Below are positions 46,770 to 55,823 of a stretch of 64,000 nt of DNA, piece after piece. The translations under genes were made by a program, and so were the position numbers. Location: positions 186,001 to 250,000 of the forward strand of contig CALSOU010000005.1 of the NCBI GenBank assembly GCA_943788055.1, in the 5' to 3' direction. Origin of the DNA: an uncultured Saprospiraceae bacterium (lineage in GTDB: Bacteria; Bacteroidota; Bacteroidia; Chitinophagales; Saprospiraceae). Under the pieces are notes generated by a model, which was not told the origin of the DNA, did no database searches, and saw only the letters and a program-made list of their open reading frames with translations. Numbering within the stretch: the stretch's first letter is position 1; the number at the start of each line of letters is the position of its first letter.

Positions 46770-47681
46770 TTAAGTTGAATGTAGAAAACTTTTTGAAATT
46801 GACTTTTTTTTCTTGCTTACAAGGTACAATCCAATAAAAATAAGGGCTGAACAGAAGATCATTTTTGGTTGTAAACTATCTTTTTGCATCAAAATAGCGA
46901 AGAAACTCGCGACAACAGGTTGTGCATAAATATAACTTCCGGCGGTTGATGATCTCACATGTACAAGTGCAAAAGCATTGAATAAATAGGCCAAGATAGT
47001 AGTCCCTATTAGTACGAAAACGATCGATCCTATTACAGTCCAATCGAGACTTACCCATTCAATAGAAAGGAAAGGTTTTATAGAAAATGGTAGAACGAAT
47101 AAAAATCCAAAACTGAAGACCATCAGCAGGATGGTAAATGGATGGTATTTTGCAATTAATCGCTTTACAAGAACCAAGTACAAGGCATAACTAGTTGCGT
47201 TCATGAAAATGAAGAAATCTCCCAACATGGAGCCGGCTTGTTCAGTAGATGTCGGCCGATAAATCAATATTGCTGCTCCTATTAGCGCCATGAATATTCC
47301 TATCCCGTTTATCGCTGTAATTTTCTCTTTTATGATGAAGTATGAAAAGATTATGACCATGACAGGAGAAGAGGTCATGACTAAAGAAGCATTTATCGGA
47401 TTTGTGAAATTTAATCCGATGAAAAAGAAGCTCATATTTAGTGCTGCGCCAGTTAATCCGCAAAAAGCAAATATTGGCAAGTCTTTTCGATCGATATTCT
47501 CTCTAATCCAAAAGAAGTAGATCGTAGAAAATGTAATGACACCTGTCCCTAAACGCATAAAAATCATCGCCATGGGACTAATCGAGGGCTCATCCATCGC
47601 GATTTTAGCAATAGAATAGTTGGCCCCGTATATAATTGCAACAAGTATCAGTGCAAGATGAGCATAAGTCTTCTTATTCAA
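46770..47681 (-). CDS. EamA/DMT family transporter
   Basis: A 303-residue protein with ten hydrophobic helices in two EamA repeats (residues 5-140 and 155-292). The second repeat contains FALVHVRSSTAGSYIYAQPV, a characteristic stretch. Members export metabolites such as amino acids. Its start is 2 bp after the stop of the DUF3109 gene, so the two are co-transcribed. A second, more distant EamA protein is at 56497-57345. Confidence 0.88.
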   Translation of the reverse strand: MNKKTYAHLALILVAIIYGANYSIAKIAMDEPSISPMAMIFMRLGTGVITFSTIYFFWIRENIDRKDLPIFAFCGLTGAALNMSFFFIGLNFTNPINASLVMTSSPVMVIIFSYFIIKEKITAINGIGIFMALIGAAILIYRPTSTEQAGSMLGDFFIFMNATSYALYLVLVKRLIAKYHPFTILLMVFSFGFLFVLPFSIKPFLSIEWVSLDWTVIGSIVFVLIGTTILAYLFNAFALVHVRSSTAGSYIYAQPVVASFFAILMQKDSLQPKMIFCSALIFIGLYLVSKKKKSISKSFLHST

Positions 47682-47683
47682 AC

Positions 47684-48262
47684 TTAATGATTTTCACTGT
47701 GCTTAACTGCCGCATCAAGTTGTTCGTAGAAATCTTCTCCATATTTACGAATTATCGCTTCTTTGGCAAACTCATACACTTTGATATTTTCAGATTTTCC
47801 TTTACTACATGCCGCATTGCAAATGTCCCAAACATCGTAGCTCATTTTTTCAAAACCATTTGAAAAGTCTTGATCTATCCTGACCGGGTACAAGTGACAA
47901 GAAACCGGTTTTCGCAATGTGCTTACACCGTCTTTCCAAGCTTGTTCGATTCCACACATAGATATTTCACCTTTCTTACTTAGGTAGACGCACGCTCCGT
48001 CCGGATGTAAATTTGTGCCAAACATTTTGGGCTCATCAAAATATTTAATTCCACCCTCCTTTTTAAGAAGGTCGTTACTTCGCTTATCTAAGTATGGCGC
48101 CAGTTGCTCGTTTATTGATTCAAGCACATTGATTTCTACTGCCTCAAGTGGCGCTCCATAATCACCCTCCCAACAGCAAGCTCCCTTGCAAGCTTTTAGA
48201 TCACAAGAAAACTTTTCGGATGTAACACCATCCTCCACCATCACATTGTTAATTATAATCAT
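47684..48262 (-). CDS. DUF3109 family cysteine-rich protein
   Basis: A 192-residue protein. The cysteines CDLKACKGACCWEGD (25-37), CVYL, CGIEQAW, CHLYPVR and CNAACSKG form a probable metal or iron-sulfur site related to the YkgJ (CxxCxxxCC) zinc/iron-cluster family. DUF3109 is widespread in Bacteroidota and of unknown function. Co-transcribed with the EamA transporter behind it. Confidence 0.88.
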   Translation of the reverse strand: MIIINNVMVEDGVTSEKFSCDLKACKGACCWEGDYGAPLEAVEINVLESINEQLAPYLDKRSNDLLKKEGGIKYFDEPKMFGTNLHPDGACVYLSKKGEISMCGIEQAWKDGVSTLRKPVSCHLYPVRIDQDFSNGFEKMSYDVWDICNAACSKGKSENIKVYEFAKEAIIRKYGEDFYEQLDAAVKHSENH

Positions 48263-48440
48263 AGGCTTATTTCTACGTTCGCAAAAATAGTCAACAAAAT
48301 ATGCTTGTTCAGCTAAACCTTGATAATTTTGTCAATAGGACAAAACTTTTCTTTCTTGGAGTTATTCTTATAATAGAAAGCAAGAATTATTGTATTTTTC
48401 CGCGAATAATTTTGCTAAGCTTTTATTTAAATTTTACATA

Positions 48441-48856
48441 ATGAAGTTCCATAATTTATTAGCCCTTATGCTACTTATTTTTAGCTTCCAAACTGCCCAT
48501 GCGCAAGAGGTTAGCGATTTCAAAAAAGAGCGTAAAAAACTTATCGCAATAACAACAATGGATGCTAGTCAAATCGAAAAATTGGATGCTATTTATGCTA
48601 AGCGAGTTGCAGATTTGAAAATAATAGCAGATTTAGAAAAAACAGATGAACTAGCCTTTCGTAGTAAAAGAAGGGCGATTTTTAAAGGTTCAGAAAATTC
48701 AATTAGATTATTGATGAAGTGCTGAACAACAAGATAGCTATCGTGCCTATACACTCAAAATAGTCAGAATTGAGAGGTCTGAAGAAGATGGCCAAACTGC
48801 GCAAGAAGAATGCTAGCAAAGCTGACATCATTGATGCAGAATACGGTATCTATTAG
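48441..48856 (+). CDS. Small secreted protein of unknown function, frameshifted
   Basis: Signal peptide MKFHNLLALMLLIFSFQTAHA, then a charged helical domain with KLDAIYAKRVADLKII and FKGSENSIRLLM. The frame at 48725 closes after LLMKC; dropping one base near 48716 gives LLMNAEQQDSYRAYTLKIV, and a second one near 48765 gives GLKKMAKLRKKNASKADI and the end DAEYGIY at 48854-48856. The restored protein has about 137 residues. The shape resembles small periplasmic Spy-like or DUF-type proteins, but no family is certain. Confidence 0.6.
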
Positions 48857-48924
48857 ATCTAATTCTTAAATAATTTTATAACCGTTCGCATCCCAGCGAA
48901 CATAAAGCACTTTTATCCTTCCAA

Positions 48925-50231
48925 ATGGACATATTAAAACAGAAGTTTCACGAAAAAGCAGAAGCCTTAAGACTTGAATTGCGAACAATAAGCAAAGAGA
49001 AAGGGGCACAGAAAATTGACGAAGTAACAATTGCGCAGATGCTAGGTGGCATGCGCGGTGTTAAAAGCATGTTGTGGGAAACATCGCAACTCGACGCTCA
49101 GGAAGGTATTCGATTTCGAGGATATTCTATCCCAGAGTTAAAAGAAAAACTTCCTCGATTTAGAGGAGGGAGAGAACCAATGCCAGAAGGTCTTTTTTGG
49201 TTGATGCTGGTTGGAGAAATTCCTACTCAAGAGGAAGTACAATGGCTATCAGATGAGTGGAAAAAGAGAGCGGTTGTTCCCCAACACGTACTAGATACAT
49301 TGAACGGCCTACCTGCCAGATACCCATCCGATGACTCAATTCACAATTGGGATCATGGCACTTCAGAACAAGTCTATTTTTGCTGCTAAATATGCTGAAG
49401 GAATGTCGCAAGCATGATTATTGGGACGCGACCTACGAGGATTCGATGAATCTGATAGCTTCACTTCCGCAAGTTGCTGCGCATATTTATCGACGAACTT
49501 ATCATAATGGTGATATTATAGCACCTAATCCAGAAGAGGATTGGAGTGGAAACTTTGCTCACATGCTTGGTTTTGAAGGAATTGACTTCAAGAGTCTTAT
49601 GAGGTTGTATCTGACAATTCATGCAGATCATGAGGGAGGAAATGCTTCTGCACACACGGTTCATTTGGTTGGGTCTACCTTGAGTGATGCTTATAATTCT
49701 TTTGCAGCAGGTATGAATTCGCTAGCTGGTCCATTGCATGGTTTAGCAAATCAAGAAGTTATCAAATGGGTTTTTGAAATGATTGAGACGCTGGGTACAA
49801 GAACTCCATCTGATGATCAGATTAAGAAGTACGTACAAGATACACTTGATGCAGGTAAAGTAATTCCGGGTTATGGACATGCTGTATTGCGTCAGCCTGA
49901 CCCAAGATTTGTAGCTCAACGCGAGTTTGCTCGAGAATACATCAAGGATTCTGAAATCGTTAATATTGTGTGGCAACTATTTGACATCGTGCCACCAATT
50001 TTACAAGGACTTGGTAAAGTTAAAAACCCATGGCCAAATGTTGATGCACATTCAGGAGCAATTTTGGTACACTATGGATTGAATGAATATAGTTTTTACA
50101 CAGTTCTATTTGGAGTTTCTAGAGGTCTTGGAGTATTAGCAGCACTATGTTGGTCTCGAGCATTAGGATTTCCACTTGAACGTCCAAAGTCTGTAACGTC
50201 TGAGTGGTTGAAAACCCAATTAGACAAGTAA
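48925..50231 (+). CDS. gltA: Citrate synthase, two single-base frameshifts
   Basis: Three frames join into about 434 residues of a citrate synthase: RGYSIPELKEKLP and PEGLFWLMLVGEIPT in the first; HPMTQFTIGIMALQ in the second, reached by dropping one C from the run 49323-49325; HDYWDATYEDSMNLIASLP in the third, reached by dropping one C near 49409. The rest is intact: SLAGPLHGLANQEVIKW with a catalytic His, GYGHAVLRQPDPR, and the catalytic Asp in PNVDAHSG. The enzyme starts the TCA cycle. Because it is essential for respiration, the two shifts are probably base errors. Confidence 0.93.
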
Positions 50232-50325
50232 TTTACAACTTGTAAGAAAGTGCTTTAGAACTAATTAGAGCGTAAAGATTAGATACTAATTAATATTAAT
50301 TTAATAATAATTTATTTTTTGTCGC

Positions 50326-50715
50326 ATGAATATACCAGATCAATTAAAATATACGGAAGAGCACGAATGGATTTCCGTAGACGGTGATATTGTCACTGTG
50401 GGGATAACTGATTTCGCTCAGAGCGAACTAGGAGAACTAGTCTATGTGGAAGTTGATACTCTTGGCGAGAGCGTGGACAAGGGAGATGTTTTTGGAACTG
50501 TTGAAGCAGTAAAGACTACATCAGAGTTGTTTATGCCAGTGAGTGGAGAAGTATTGGAATTCAATACAGAAATTGATGAAAACGAAGGTGATAATCCAGC
50601 TGTAATTAATGAAGATCCTTATGGAGCTGGTTGGATTGTAAAGATAAAAATGTCTGATTCCTCCGAACTAGAAGATCTCTTAGACGCTGGTGCTTATGAA
50701 GAAATAATCGCATAG
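50326..50715 (+). CDS. gcvH: Glycine cleavage system H protein
   Basis: A 129-residue lipoyl carrier. FGTVEAVKTTSELFMPVSG contains the lipoyl-lysine Lys63; the N-terminal LKYTEEHEWISVDG and the C-terminal DPYGAGWIVKIK are typical. It shuttles the aminomethyl group between the P, T and L proteins, none of which is encoded here. Likely co-transcribed with the VanZ and TonB genes behind it, 43 bp and more downstream. Confidence 0.97.
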   Translation: MNIPDQLKYTEEHEWISVDGDIVTVGITDFAQSELGELVYVEVDTLGESVDKGDVFGTVEAVKTTSELFMPVSGEVLEFNTEIDENEGDNPAVINEDPYGAGWIVKIKMSDSSELEDLLDAGAYEEIIA

Positions 50716-50758
50716 TTTTTCAGATTACACACCAAATTGAAAACTTTATGCATCTTTA

Positions 50759-51136
50759 ATGAAAGTAGTCATAACGCGGTTGCCAGCAACGGCTTGGTCA
50801 GTTATAATTGTCATAGCCTCCTTGAATTCTAGTGAAAATCTGAATGAGATAAAATTTGATATCCCAGGGCTAGATAAAATGGTTCATTTTATTATGTACG
50901 GGGTGTTAAGTTTTTTGCTGCTGTGGACTGTTGATAAGGTCAGTAAGACTAGATTGAAATTGCAGAATTTAATAGTAGTAATTTTGGTTTCTTCGGGTTT
51001 TGGAATACTGATGGAGATTCTTCAGAAAACATTGACGACTGTTAGAAATTTTGACATCTATGATATTATTGCTAATATTATCGGCGTTTTACTTGGATGT
51101 GGAGTCTATGTAATACGATTTAAACCATTTAAATAA
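50759..51136 (+). CDS. VanZ family membrane protein
   Basis: A 125-residue protein with four hydrophobic helices and the VanZ motif PGLDKMVHFIMYGVLSFLL; SSGFGILMEILQKTL is the second family signature. The function in Bacteroidota is not known; only a few members relate to teicoplanin resistance. It is set between gcvH and tonB with short spacers. Confidence 0.88.
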   Translation: MKVVITRLPATAWSVIIVIASLNSSENLNEIKFDIPGLDKMVHFIMYGVLSFLLLWTVDKVSKTRLKLQNLIVVILVSSGFGILMEILQKTLTTVRNFDIYDIIANIIGVLLGCGVYVIRFKPFK

Positions 51137-51142
51137 GAAATT

Positions 51143-52072
51143 ATGTTTGAAAAACTAGGTAGTTTAGAAAACAGCTTTGGAACAGTAGGGATAGTTATGT
51201 TAGTGCTATTTCTACTTGTAATCGCAACCTCAATAGGTTTGCGTTACTATCTGAAAGCGCAATCAGAGAAAGATCTGACAGGAAAATATAAGGGCAAAAA
51301 GTGGGATTCTCCTCTTGATGCTCATGGTCAGTACCCGGATGTCAATTCATTTAAGTTTTCTGGTTTTCTTACTAAGTTTGGAGTAGCTATTGCACTAGCC
51401 GCTGTCTTATTTGCCTTCTCGGCAACGTCTTTTGAAAAGGAAGTTTACATTCCAGATGGAGCGTTGGAGTTAGATGAAGAAATTGAAGTTGAACCTCCTA
51501 GAACGGCTGAGCCACCACCTCCTCCACCTCCACCTCCACCTCCAGTAATTGAGGAAGTACCGGAAGAAGAAATAGAAGAGGAAGATGAACCTGAATTCTT
51601 AGATCAAGATGTAGAAGAAGAAACTATTATGGAAGAACTTCCTGAGGTCGAGGATGCACCTCCACCGCCACCTCCGCCGCCACCGGCACCCGAGGAGGAC
51701 GAAGTATTCATGATTGTGGAGCAATCCCCTAGATTTCCAGGATGCGAAGACATGTCTGGAAGTAAAGCAGAGAAAGAGGCTTGCGCCCAAAAGAAAATGT
51801 TGGAGTATATTTATGGAAACTTAAAGTATCCTGCGATTGCTCGTGAGAATGGAATAGAAGGGCAAGTCGTGATTCAATTTGTTGTTTCGAAAAATGGTTC
51901 TATTGAAGATATTCAGTTAGTTCGTGACCTTGAGGGAGGTTGTGGAGAAGCAGCAGTTAAAATTGTAAGAGGAATGAATAACTTACCACAGAAATGGACT
52001 CCTGGAAAACAACGAGGGCGACCTGTGAAGGTGAAATACACACTTCCCGTTAAGTTCAAATTGGAAGGATAA
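51143..52072 (+). CDS. TonB-like energy transducer, proline/glutamate-rich linker
   Basis: A 309-residue protein with two N-terminal membrane helices (residues 14-36 and about 75-92), a linker with two polyproline blocks separated by acidic runs, then a TonB C-terminal domain from residue 225 (LKYPAIARENGIEGQVVIQF and the end VKVKYTLPVKFKLE). A cysteine-bearing segment RFPGCEDMSG precedes the domain. It transmits proton-motive force to outer-membrane receptors; an extra N-terminal helix pair differs from the one-helix E. coli TonB. It follows VanZ by 6 bp. Confidence 0.9.
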   Translation: MFEKLGSLENSFGTVGIVMLVLFLLVIATSIGLRYYLKAQSEKDLTGKYKGKKWDSPLDAHGQYPDVNSFKFSGFLTKFGVAIALAAVLFAFSATSFEKEVYIPDGALELDEEIEVEPPRTAEPPPPPPPPPPPVIEEVPEEEIEEEDEPEFLDQDVEEETIMEELPEVEDAPPPPPPPPPAPEEDEVFMIVEQSPRFPGCEDMSGSKAEKEACAQKKMLEYIYGNLKYPAIARENGIEGQVVIQFVVSKNGSIEDIQLVRDLEGGCGEAAVKIVRGMNNLPQKWTPGKQRGRPVKVKYTLPVKFKLEG

Positions 52073-52102
52073 GCTACGCTAGAAGTAGTTTACTAAGAAA
52101 TC

Positions 52103-52139
52103 AAAAGGATCTCATGCTGTTTGCTGTGGTCCTTTTTTT
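52103..52139 (+). terminator. Terminator between the two TonB-domain genes
   Basis: AAAAGGA at 52103-52109 pairs with TCCTTTT at 52130-52136, followed by T residues. It ends the gcvH-vanZ-tonB transcript. Confidence 0.65.
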
Positions 52140-52188
52140 ATCGACAAAATAAGATTTCTTAACATTAACAAACTCAAAAAGTAACATT

Positions 52189-52647
52189 ATGGATGTTTTA
52201 CTTAAGTCAATAGGGATCGCTTGTGTTCTTGTATTATTTTCAGGCTCAAGACTACATGCACAAGAAATCAATAAGAGTAGCGAAAGTGAAGTACTTGAAT
52301 TTGCTGAGCAGATGCCTCGTTTCCCTGGTTGTGAGACAAAATTCTCTGATGAAGAGAAAGAAGCTTGTTCAGAACGGAAAATGCTTATGTATGTTTACAG
52401 TAACGTTAAGTATCCACCTGAAGCTCGCGAAGAAGGTATATCGGGAACTGTCCAAGTCGAATTCGTAATTGGGAAGGAAGGAAGAATGAAGGATGTTAAA
52501 CTACTTGAGGGAGTAGGTGGAGGATGTTCAGAGGAGGTTTTGAGAGTTTTCAACCAAATGTCCGAAGAAATTGTTTGGATACCCGCTAAGGACAAGGGCA
52601 AAACAGTTAATTTGAAATATACACTACCTGTTAAGTTCTCTTTATAA
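52189..52647 (+). CDS. Secreted TonB C-terminal domain protein
   Basis: A 152-residue protein with a signal peptide (SIGIACVLVLFSGSRLHAQ) and a stand-alone TonB C-terminal domain (NVKYPPEAREEGISGTVQVE, end KTVNLKYTLPVKFSL). It shares with the preceding TonB the lead-in PRFPGCE and the cysteine-containing EKEACxxxKMLxY segment, so it is a duplicate without the membrane anchor and proline linker. It cannot couple to ExbBD directly; its role is unclear. Confidence 0.85.
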   Translation: MDVLLKSIGIACVLVLFSGSRLHAQEINKSSESEVLEFAEQMPRFPGCETKFSDEEKEACSERKMLMYVYSNVKYPPEAREEGISGTVQVEFVIGKEGRMKDVKLLEGVGGGCSEEVLRVFNQMSEEIVWIPAKDKGKTVNLKYTLPVKFSL

Positions 52648-52664
52648 AAATTTACATAAAAAGT

Positions 52665-52703
52665 AAAAAAGGCGCTTAAATCATTATTTTGACTGCCTTT
52701 TTA
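52665..52703. terminator. Bidirectional terminator between the convergent TonB-domain and hypothetical genes
   Basis: AAAAAGGC (52666-52673) pairs with GCCTTTTT (52695-52702) around a 21-nt loop, with A and T runs outside. It serves genes from both sides. Confidence 0.6.
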
Positions 52704-52714
52704 GTTTATTAATA

Positions 52715-53164
52715 TCAACGTATTGCAAGCCAGATTAGTAATGCATTGAATAGTGCACCAAAAACTGAGTATTTCAATCCAGAATTACCAAAGAATATCC
52801 ATGCTAGTAGTATACCAAGTAAACTAAGGAAAAAGCCCAAAAGAAAACCAACAATACTAAAGTTGAAATCTCCTGCTCCCATCATTTGATCTACCTGATT
52901 GACATCAAAGCCTTTTATAAAGGCTCTATTAATTTTATACTTAGCCACCATAAGTCCACCTCGATCCTTTAATTTTAGTCTTTTACCGATGACTTGTTCA
53001 ATTTCTTTACTATTCATATTGAGTATTTCCTCAGAATTAAGGTTTTCTAAGATTAGTTCGGGAGTAGATTTCGCTACTTCCATAATCATACTATTGATAG
53101 CGTAGTTTTGTTGTCCAAAAAGTGTAAAAAGCTCAAAGGAGAAAAGGAAGACTGATTTTGTCAT
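52715..53164 (-). CDS. Hypothetical membrane protein with signal peptide and C-terminal helix pair
   Basis: About 149 residues. N-terminal signal-type helix, then a soluble segment of about 65 residues (SEEILNMNSKEIEQVIGKRLK and the DRGGLMVAKYKINR region), then two hydrophobic helices (about 103-140). Start at MTKSVFLFSF (53164) is likely, since MTKFIK ahead of it repeats the pattern. No family recognised. The design of signal peptide, short linker and C-terminal helices suggests an inner-membrane protein. Confidence 0.65.
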   Translation of the reverse strand: MTKSVFLFSFELFTLFGQQNYAINSMIMEVAKSTPELILENLNSEEILNMNSKEIEQVIGKRLKLKDRGGLMVAKYKINRAFIKGFDVNQVDQMMGAGDFNFSIVGFLLGFFLSLLGILLAWIFFGNSGLKYSVFGALFNALLIWLAIR

Positions 53165-53182
53165 TTTAATAAATTTTGTCAA

Positions 53183-53521
53183 GTTAATAGTTAAGTGCTT
53201 CAGTCTTTTCTAGTTTATCTTGCTTAAAAAACCCAGAAGCACAACAATGAAGTTAAGTAAGAAACCTATTGCATGTAGTTTTTAGAGTTCAAGTATTTTA
53301 TAGAGTTGTCTTCTTAGCAATTACAATTGTATTTTTAGTTGACGATATGTACTGCAATTTGCTCGCACATAGAAAGGGGTTTATGTTATACACCGCAGTG
53401 ATAGACCAGCAGATGGTAATTGATGATCCGCTATATCACGAATGACAAAGCAGTGCTTTTTTGACCAGCGTAATTTGTATCTAATAATAATTAGGTTAAT
53501 TTCGTGTTCTAAATAAAAAAA
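53183..53521. other. Gene-free gap before the lipoprotein gene
   Basis: No convincing coding region, tRNA or terminator. A few short open stretches have random composition. The promoter for the lipoprotein gene should lie near 53480-53520. Confidence 0.5.
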
Positions 53522-53962
53522 ATGAAAAAGTTTACATTCTTATTTCTTGTTTTCGTTGCACTTATACTTTCTTGCACGAAAGAAACAATTCAATTTGATC
53601 TTACTCAGTATTATGATGTACGTGTAGTCTTAGACTCTAGCAATTGTACGGCAGACTGTGATGAGGAGGCAGACTGTGAAGGTCAGCAAGTTCGAGTTGT
53701 AGGAATCATCGACGGAGATGAAATATCTACGAATAGCTATACTTTCGAGATTCTAGATGAGAATGATATGCAAACTCCAATGGTGATTCGTGTAGATACA
53801 ATGGCAAGCCCAGAGATTTTTGCGAAGATTACCGGAAACGGTGATAAAGTAGTCAGGCTGCAGGGATTCTTGGAGGGTCAAGATGGCTCTGGAAGTGCGA
53901 ATTGCATGAGAGAAATCAATCTATTCGTTGTAAATCCGGAATTCGTAAGAGTATCGCAATAA
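53522..53962 (+). CDS. Putative lipoprotein of unknown function
   Basis: A 146-residue protein. The lipobox LILSC (Cys about residue 18) follows a hydrophobic leader, so it is lipidated and probably outer-membrane bound. The mature part has six further cysteines in a short run (CTADCDEEADCEGQQ) and near the end (ANCMREINLF), suggesting disulfides or a metal site, and mostly beta-strand character. The family is not recognised. Confidence 0.75.
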   Translation: MKKFTFLFLVFVALILSCTKETIQFDLTQYYDVRVVLDSSNCTADCDEEADCEGQQVRVVGIIDGDEISTNSYTFEILDENDMQTPMVIRVDTMASPEIFAKITGNGDKVVRLQGFLEGQDGSGSANCMREINLFVVNPEFVRVSQ

Positions 53963-54025
53963 TTCTGCAAAAATTTAAGAGGTCGATCATTTTACTTTAG
54001 CTTTACTGTATTATAAATCGATCTG

Positions 54026-55777
54026 ATGAAATACCTTTTCCTAAGTTGCATTTTTTTAGTTAGCTCTTGTACGATATTCCAACGTGTTGATAAAGCGCAA
54101 GTGGATCCAATACCCTACAAACTAGAAACAAATCGTTCTGCGACTTATAGTGAAGTAAGCTCTTATTATAGGTCTTTAGGAAAAGCTTCTCGATATCTAC
54201 AAGTCAATGAAGTAGGCTTGACAGATGTGGGAGAACCATTACTGGAAGTTATCATCGATAGAGATCGAAAGTTTTCACCCAAGGACTCCGAAGTAGCTGG
54301 CAAAGCCGTTTTGTTTATTAATAATGGTATACATCCAGGAGAGCCTTGTGGAATTGATGCTTCGATGATATTAGCTCGCGATATACTGGATGATAGAATA
54401 TTGTTCAAATACCTTGAAAATGTAGTACTTGTCATTGTCCCAGTTTACAATATTGGTGGCGCAAAAAATAGAGGGGCATTCAATAGGGCCAATCAGAATG
54501 GACCTGCCCAACATGGTTTTCGTGGTAATGCTAAAAATCTTGACCTAAATAGAGATTTCATTAAATGTGATTCGAAGAATGCTGAAACATTTACGAAGCT
54601 TTTTACTAAATGGAATCCTGATGTTTTTGTAGATACGCATACTAGCAACGGTGCAGATTATCAGCATATAATTACCTTGATTGCGACTCAAAAAGATAAA
54701 ATTGCTCCTTCATTGGGTTCATATATGGAATTTCAATTTGTTCCTAAGATCTATGACGGTATGGCGGAACAGGGATATGATATGTCACCTTATGTTTATT
54801 CAAAGGGGACTACTCCACAAGAAAAGGGAATACTTGCATTTCCAGATTTACCGCGATACTCCTCGGGATTTGCCGCTTTACATCATACATTGAGTTTTAT
54901 GCCAGAGACTCATATGTTTAAGACTTTTGAAGAACGAGTCGAAAGCACTCTGTATTTGCTCAAAGAAATGCTTCGACTAACCTCACTTGAGAGCGAAACC
55001 ATACAGAAAAAGCGACTTGAAGCTATTTTGTATTACAAAAGACTTCAGCAAGCGCCTATTAACTGGACCTTAGACGAGGACATCGCAATTACAACACAAT
55101 TCAAAGGCTATGAATCGTCATACAAACCTAGCGATATTTCTGGTCTTCCTAGACTGTTTTATGATCGAGATAAGCCAATAAACCTTGAAATTGATTACTA
55201 CAATGCTTATGAGGTAAGTCAATCGATTCCTGTGCCATTTGCCTACATAATCCCCCAAGCGTATTCAGAGATCGTAGATCGATTGAAATGGAATGGCGTG
55301 GAGGTGACACAACTAGAGGAGGATAAAGAAATTCAGGTAGAAATGTATTATATAGAAGACTATGAAACTTCACAGTCTCCCTATGAAAGCCACTACCTGC
55401 ACTACAATACAGAAGTATATAAAACTACTCGAAATCAGACTTTTTACAAAGGGGATTATATGGTCCGCATGAATCAGGTTACAAATCGATTCATTCTTGA
55501 AACACTAGAGCCGCAGGCACCTGACTCGTATTTTTCTTGGAACTTCTTCGATGGTATCTTAGCTCAAAAAGAATACTTCTCAGCGTATGTATTTGAAGAT
55601 CTAGCTGCAGAGTTGTTGAGGAGGGATCCGCAATTAAGGGAGGTTCTTGAACAGAAGAAAGCTGAAGATGAAGCTTTTGCAAAAGATGGTAGAGCTCAAC
55701 TAAGGTTTATTTATGAAAGTTCTCCTTACTATGAAGAGACACACAAATTATATCCGGTGGCTAGGATTATGAATTAG
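54026..55777 (+). CDS. M14 family zinc carboxypeptidase, lipoprotein
   Basis: A 583-residue protein with a lipobox SSC (Cys about residue 15). The zinc motif HxxE is in NNGIHPGEPCGIDASM, NLDLNRDF marks the substrate-binding asparagine-arginine pair, and DVFVDTHTSNGADYQH carries the second zinc histidine. It belongs to the M14 peptidases of Bacteroidota that trim peptides outside the cell or in the periplasm. No transporter or partner gene adjoins. Confidence 0.88.
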   Translation: MKYLFLSCIFLVSSCTIFQRVDKAQVDPIPYKLETNRSATYSEVSSYYRSLGKASRYLQVNEVGLTDVGEPLLEVIIDRDRKFSPKDSEVAGKAVLFINNGIHPGEPCGIDASMILARDILDDRILFKYLENVVLVIVPVYNIGGAKNRGAFNRANQNGPAQHGFRGNAKNLDLNRDFIKCDSKNAETFTKLFTKWNPDVFVDTHTSNGADYQHIITLIATQKDKIAPSLGSYMEFQFVPKIYDGMAEQGYDMSPYVYSKGTTPQEKGILAFPDLPRYSSGFAALHHTLSFMPETHMFKTFEERVESTLYLLKEMLRLTSLESETIQKKRLEAILYYKRLQQAPINWTLDEDIAITTQFKGYESSYKPSDISGLPRLFYDRDKPINLEIDYYNAYEVSQSIPVPFAYIIPQAYSEIVDRLKWNGVEVTQLEEDKEIQVEMYYIEDYETSQSPYESHYLHYNTEVYKTTRNQTFYKGDYMVRMNQVTNRFILETLEPQAPDSYFSWNFFDGILAQKEYFSAYVFEDLAAELLRRDPQLREVLEQKKAEDEAFAKDGRAQLRFIYESSPYYEETHKLYPVARIMN

Positions 55778-55823
55778 ACTTTAATTCATACTTGTTTAAA
55801 TTTAGACTTTAAAAAATTGTTCT

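Noticed and set aside
51520-51700. Proline/glutamate codon repeats in tonB as a DNA repeat element
   Set aside because: They are simply the coding sequence of the TonB linker.
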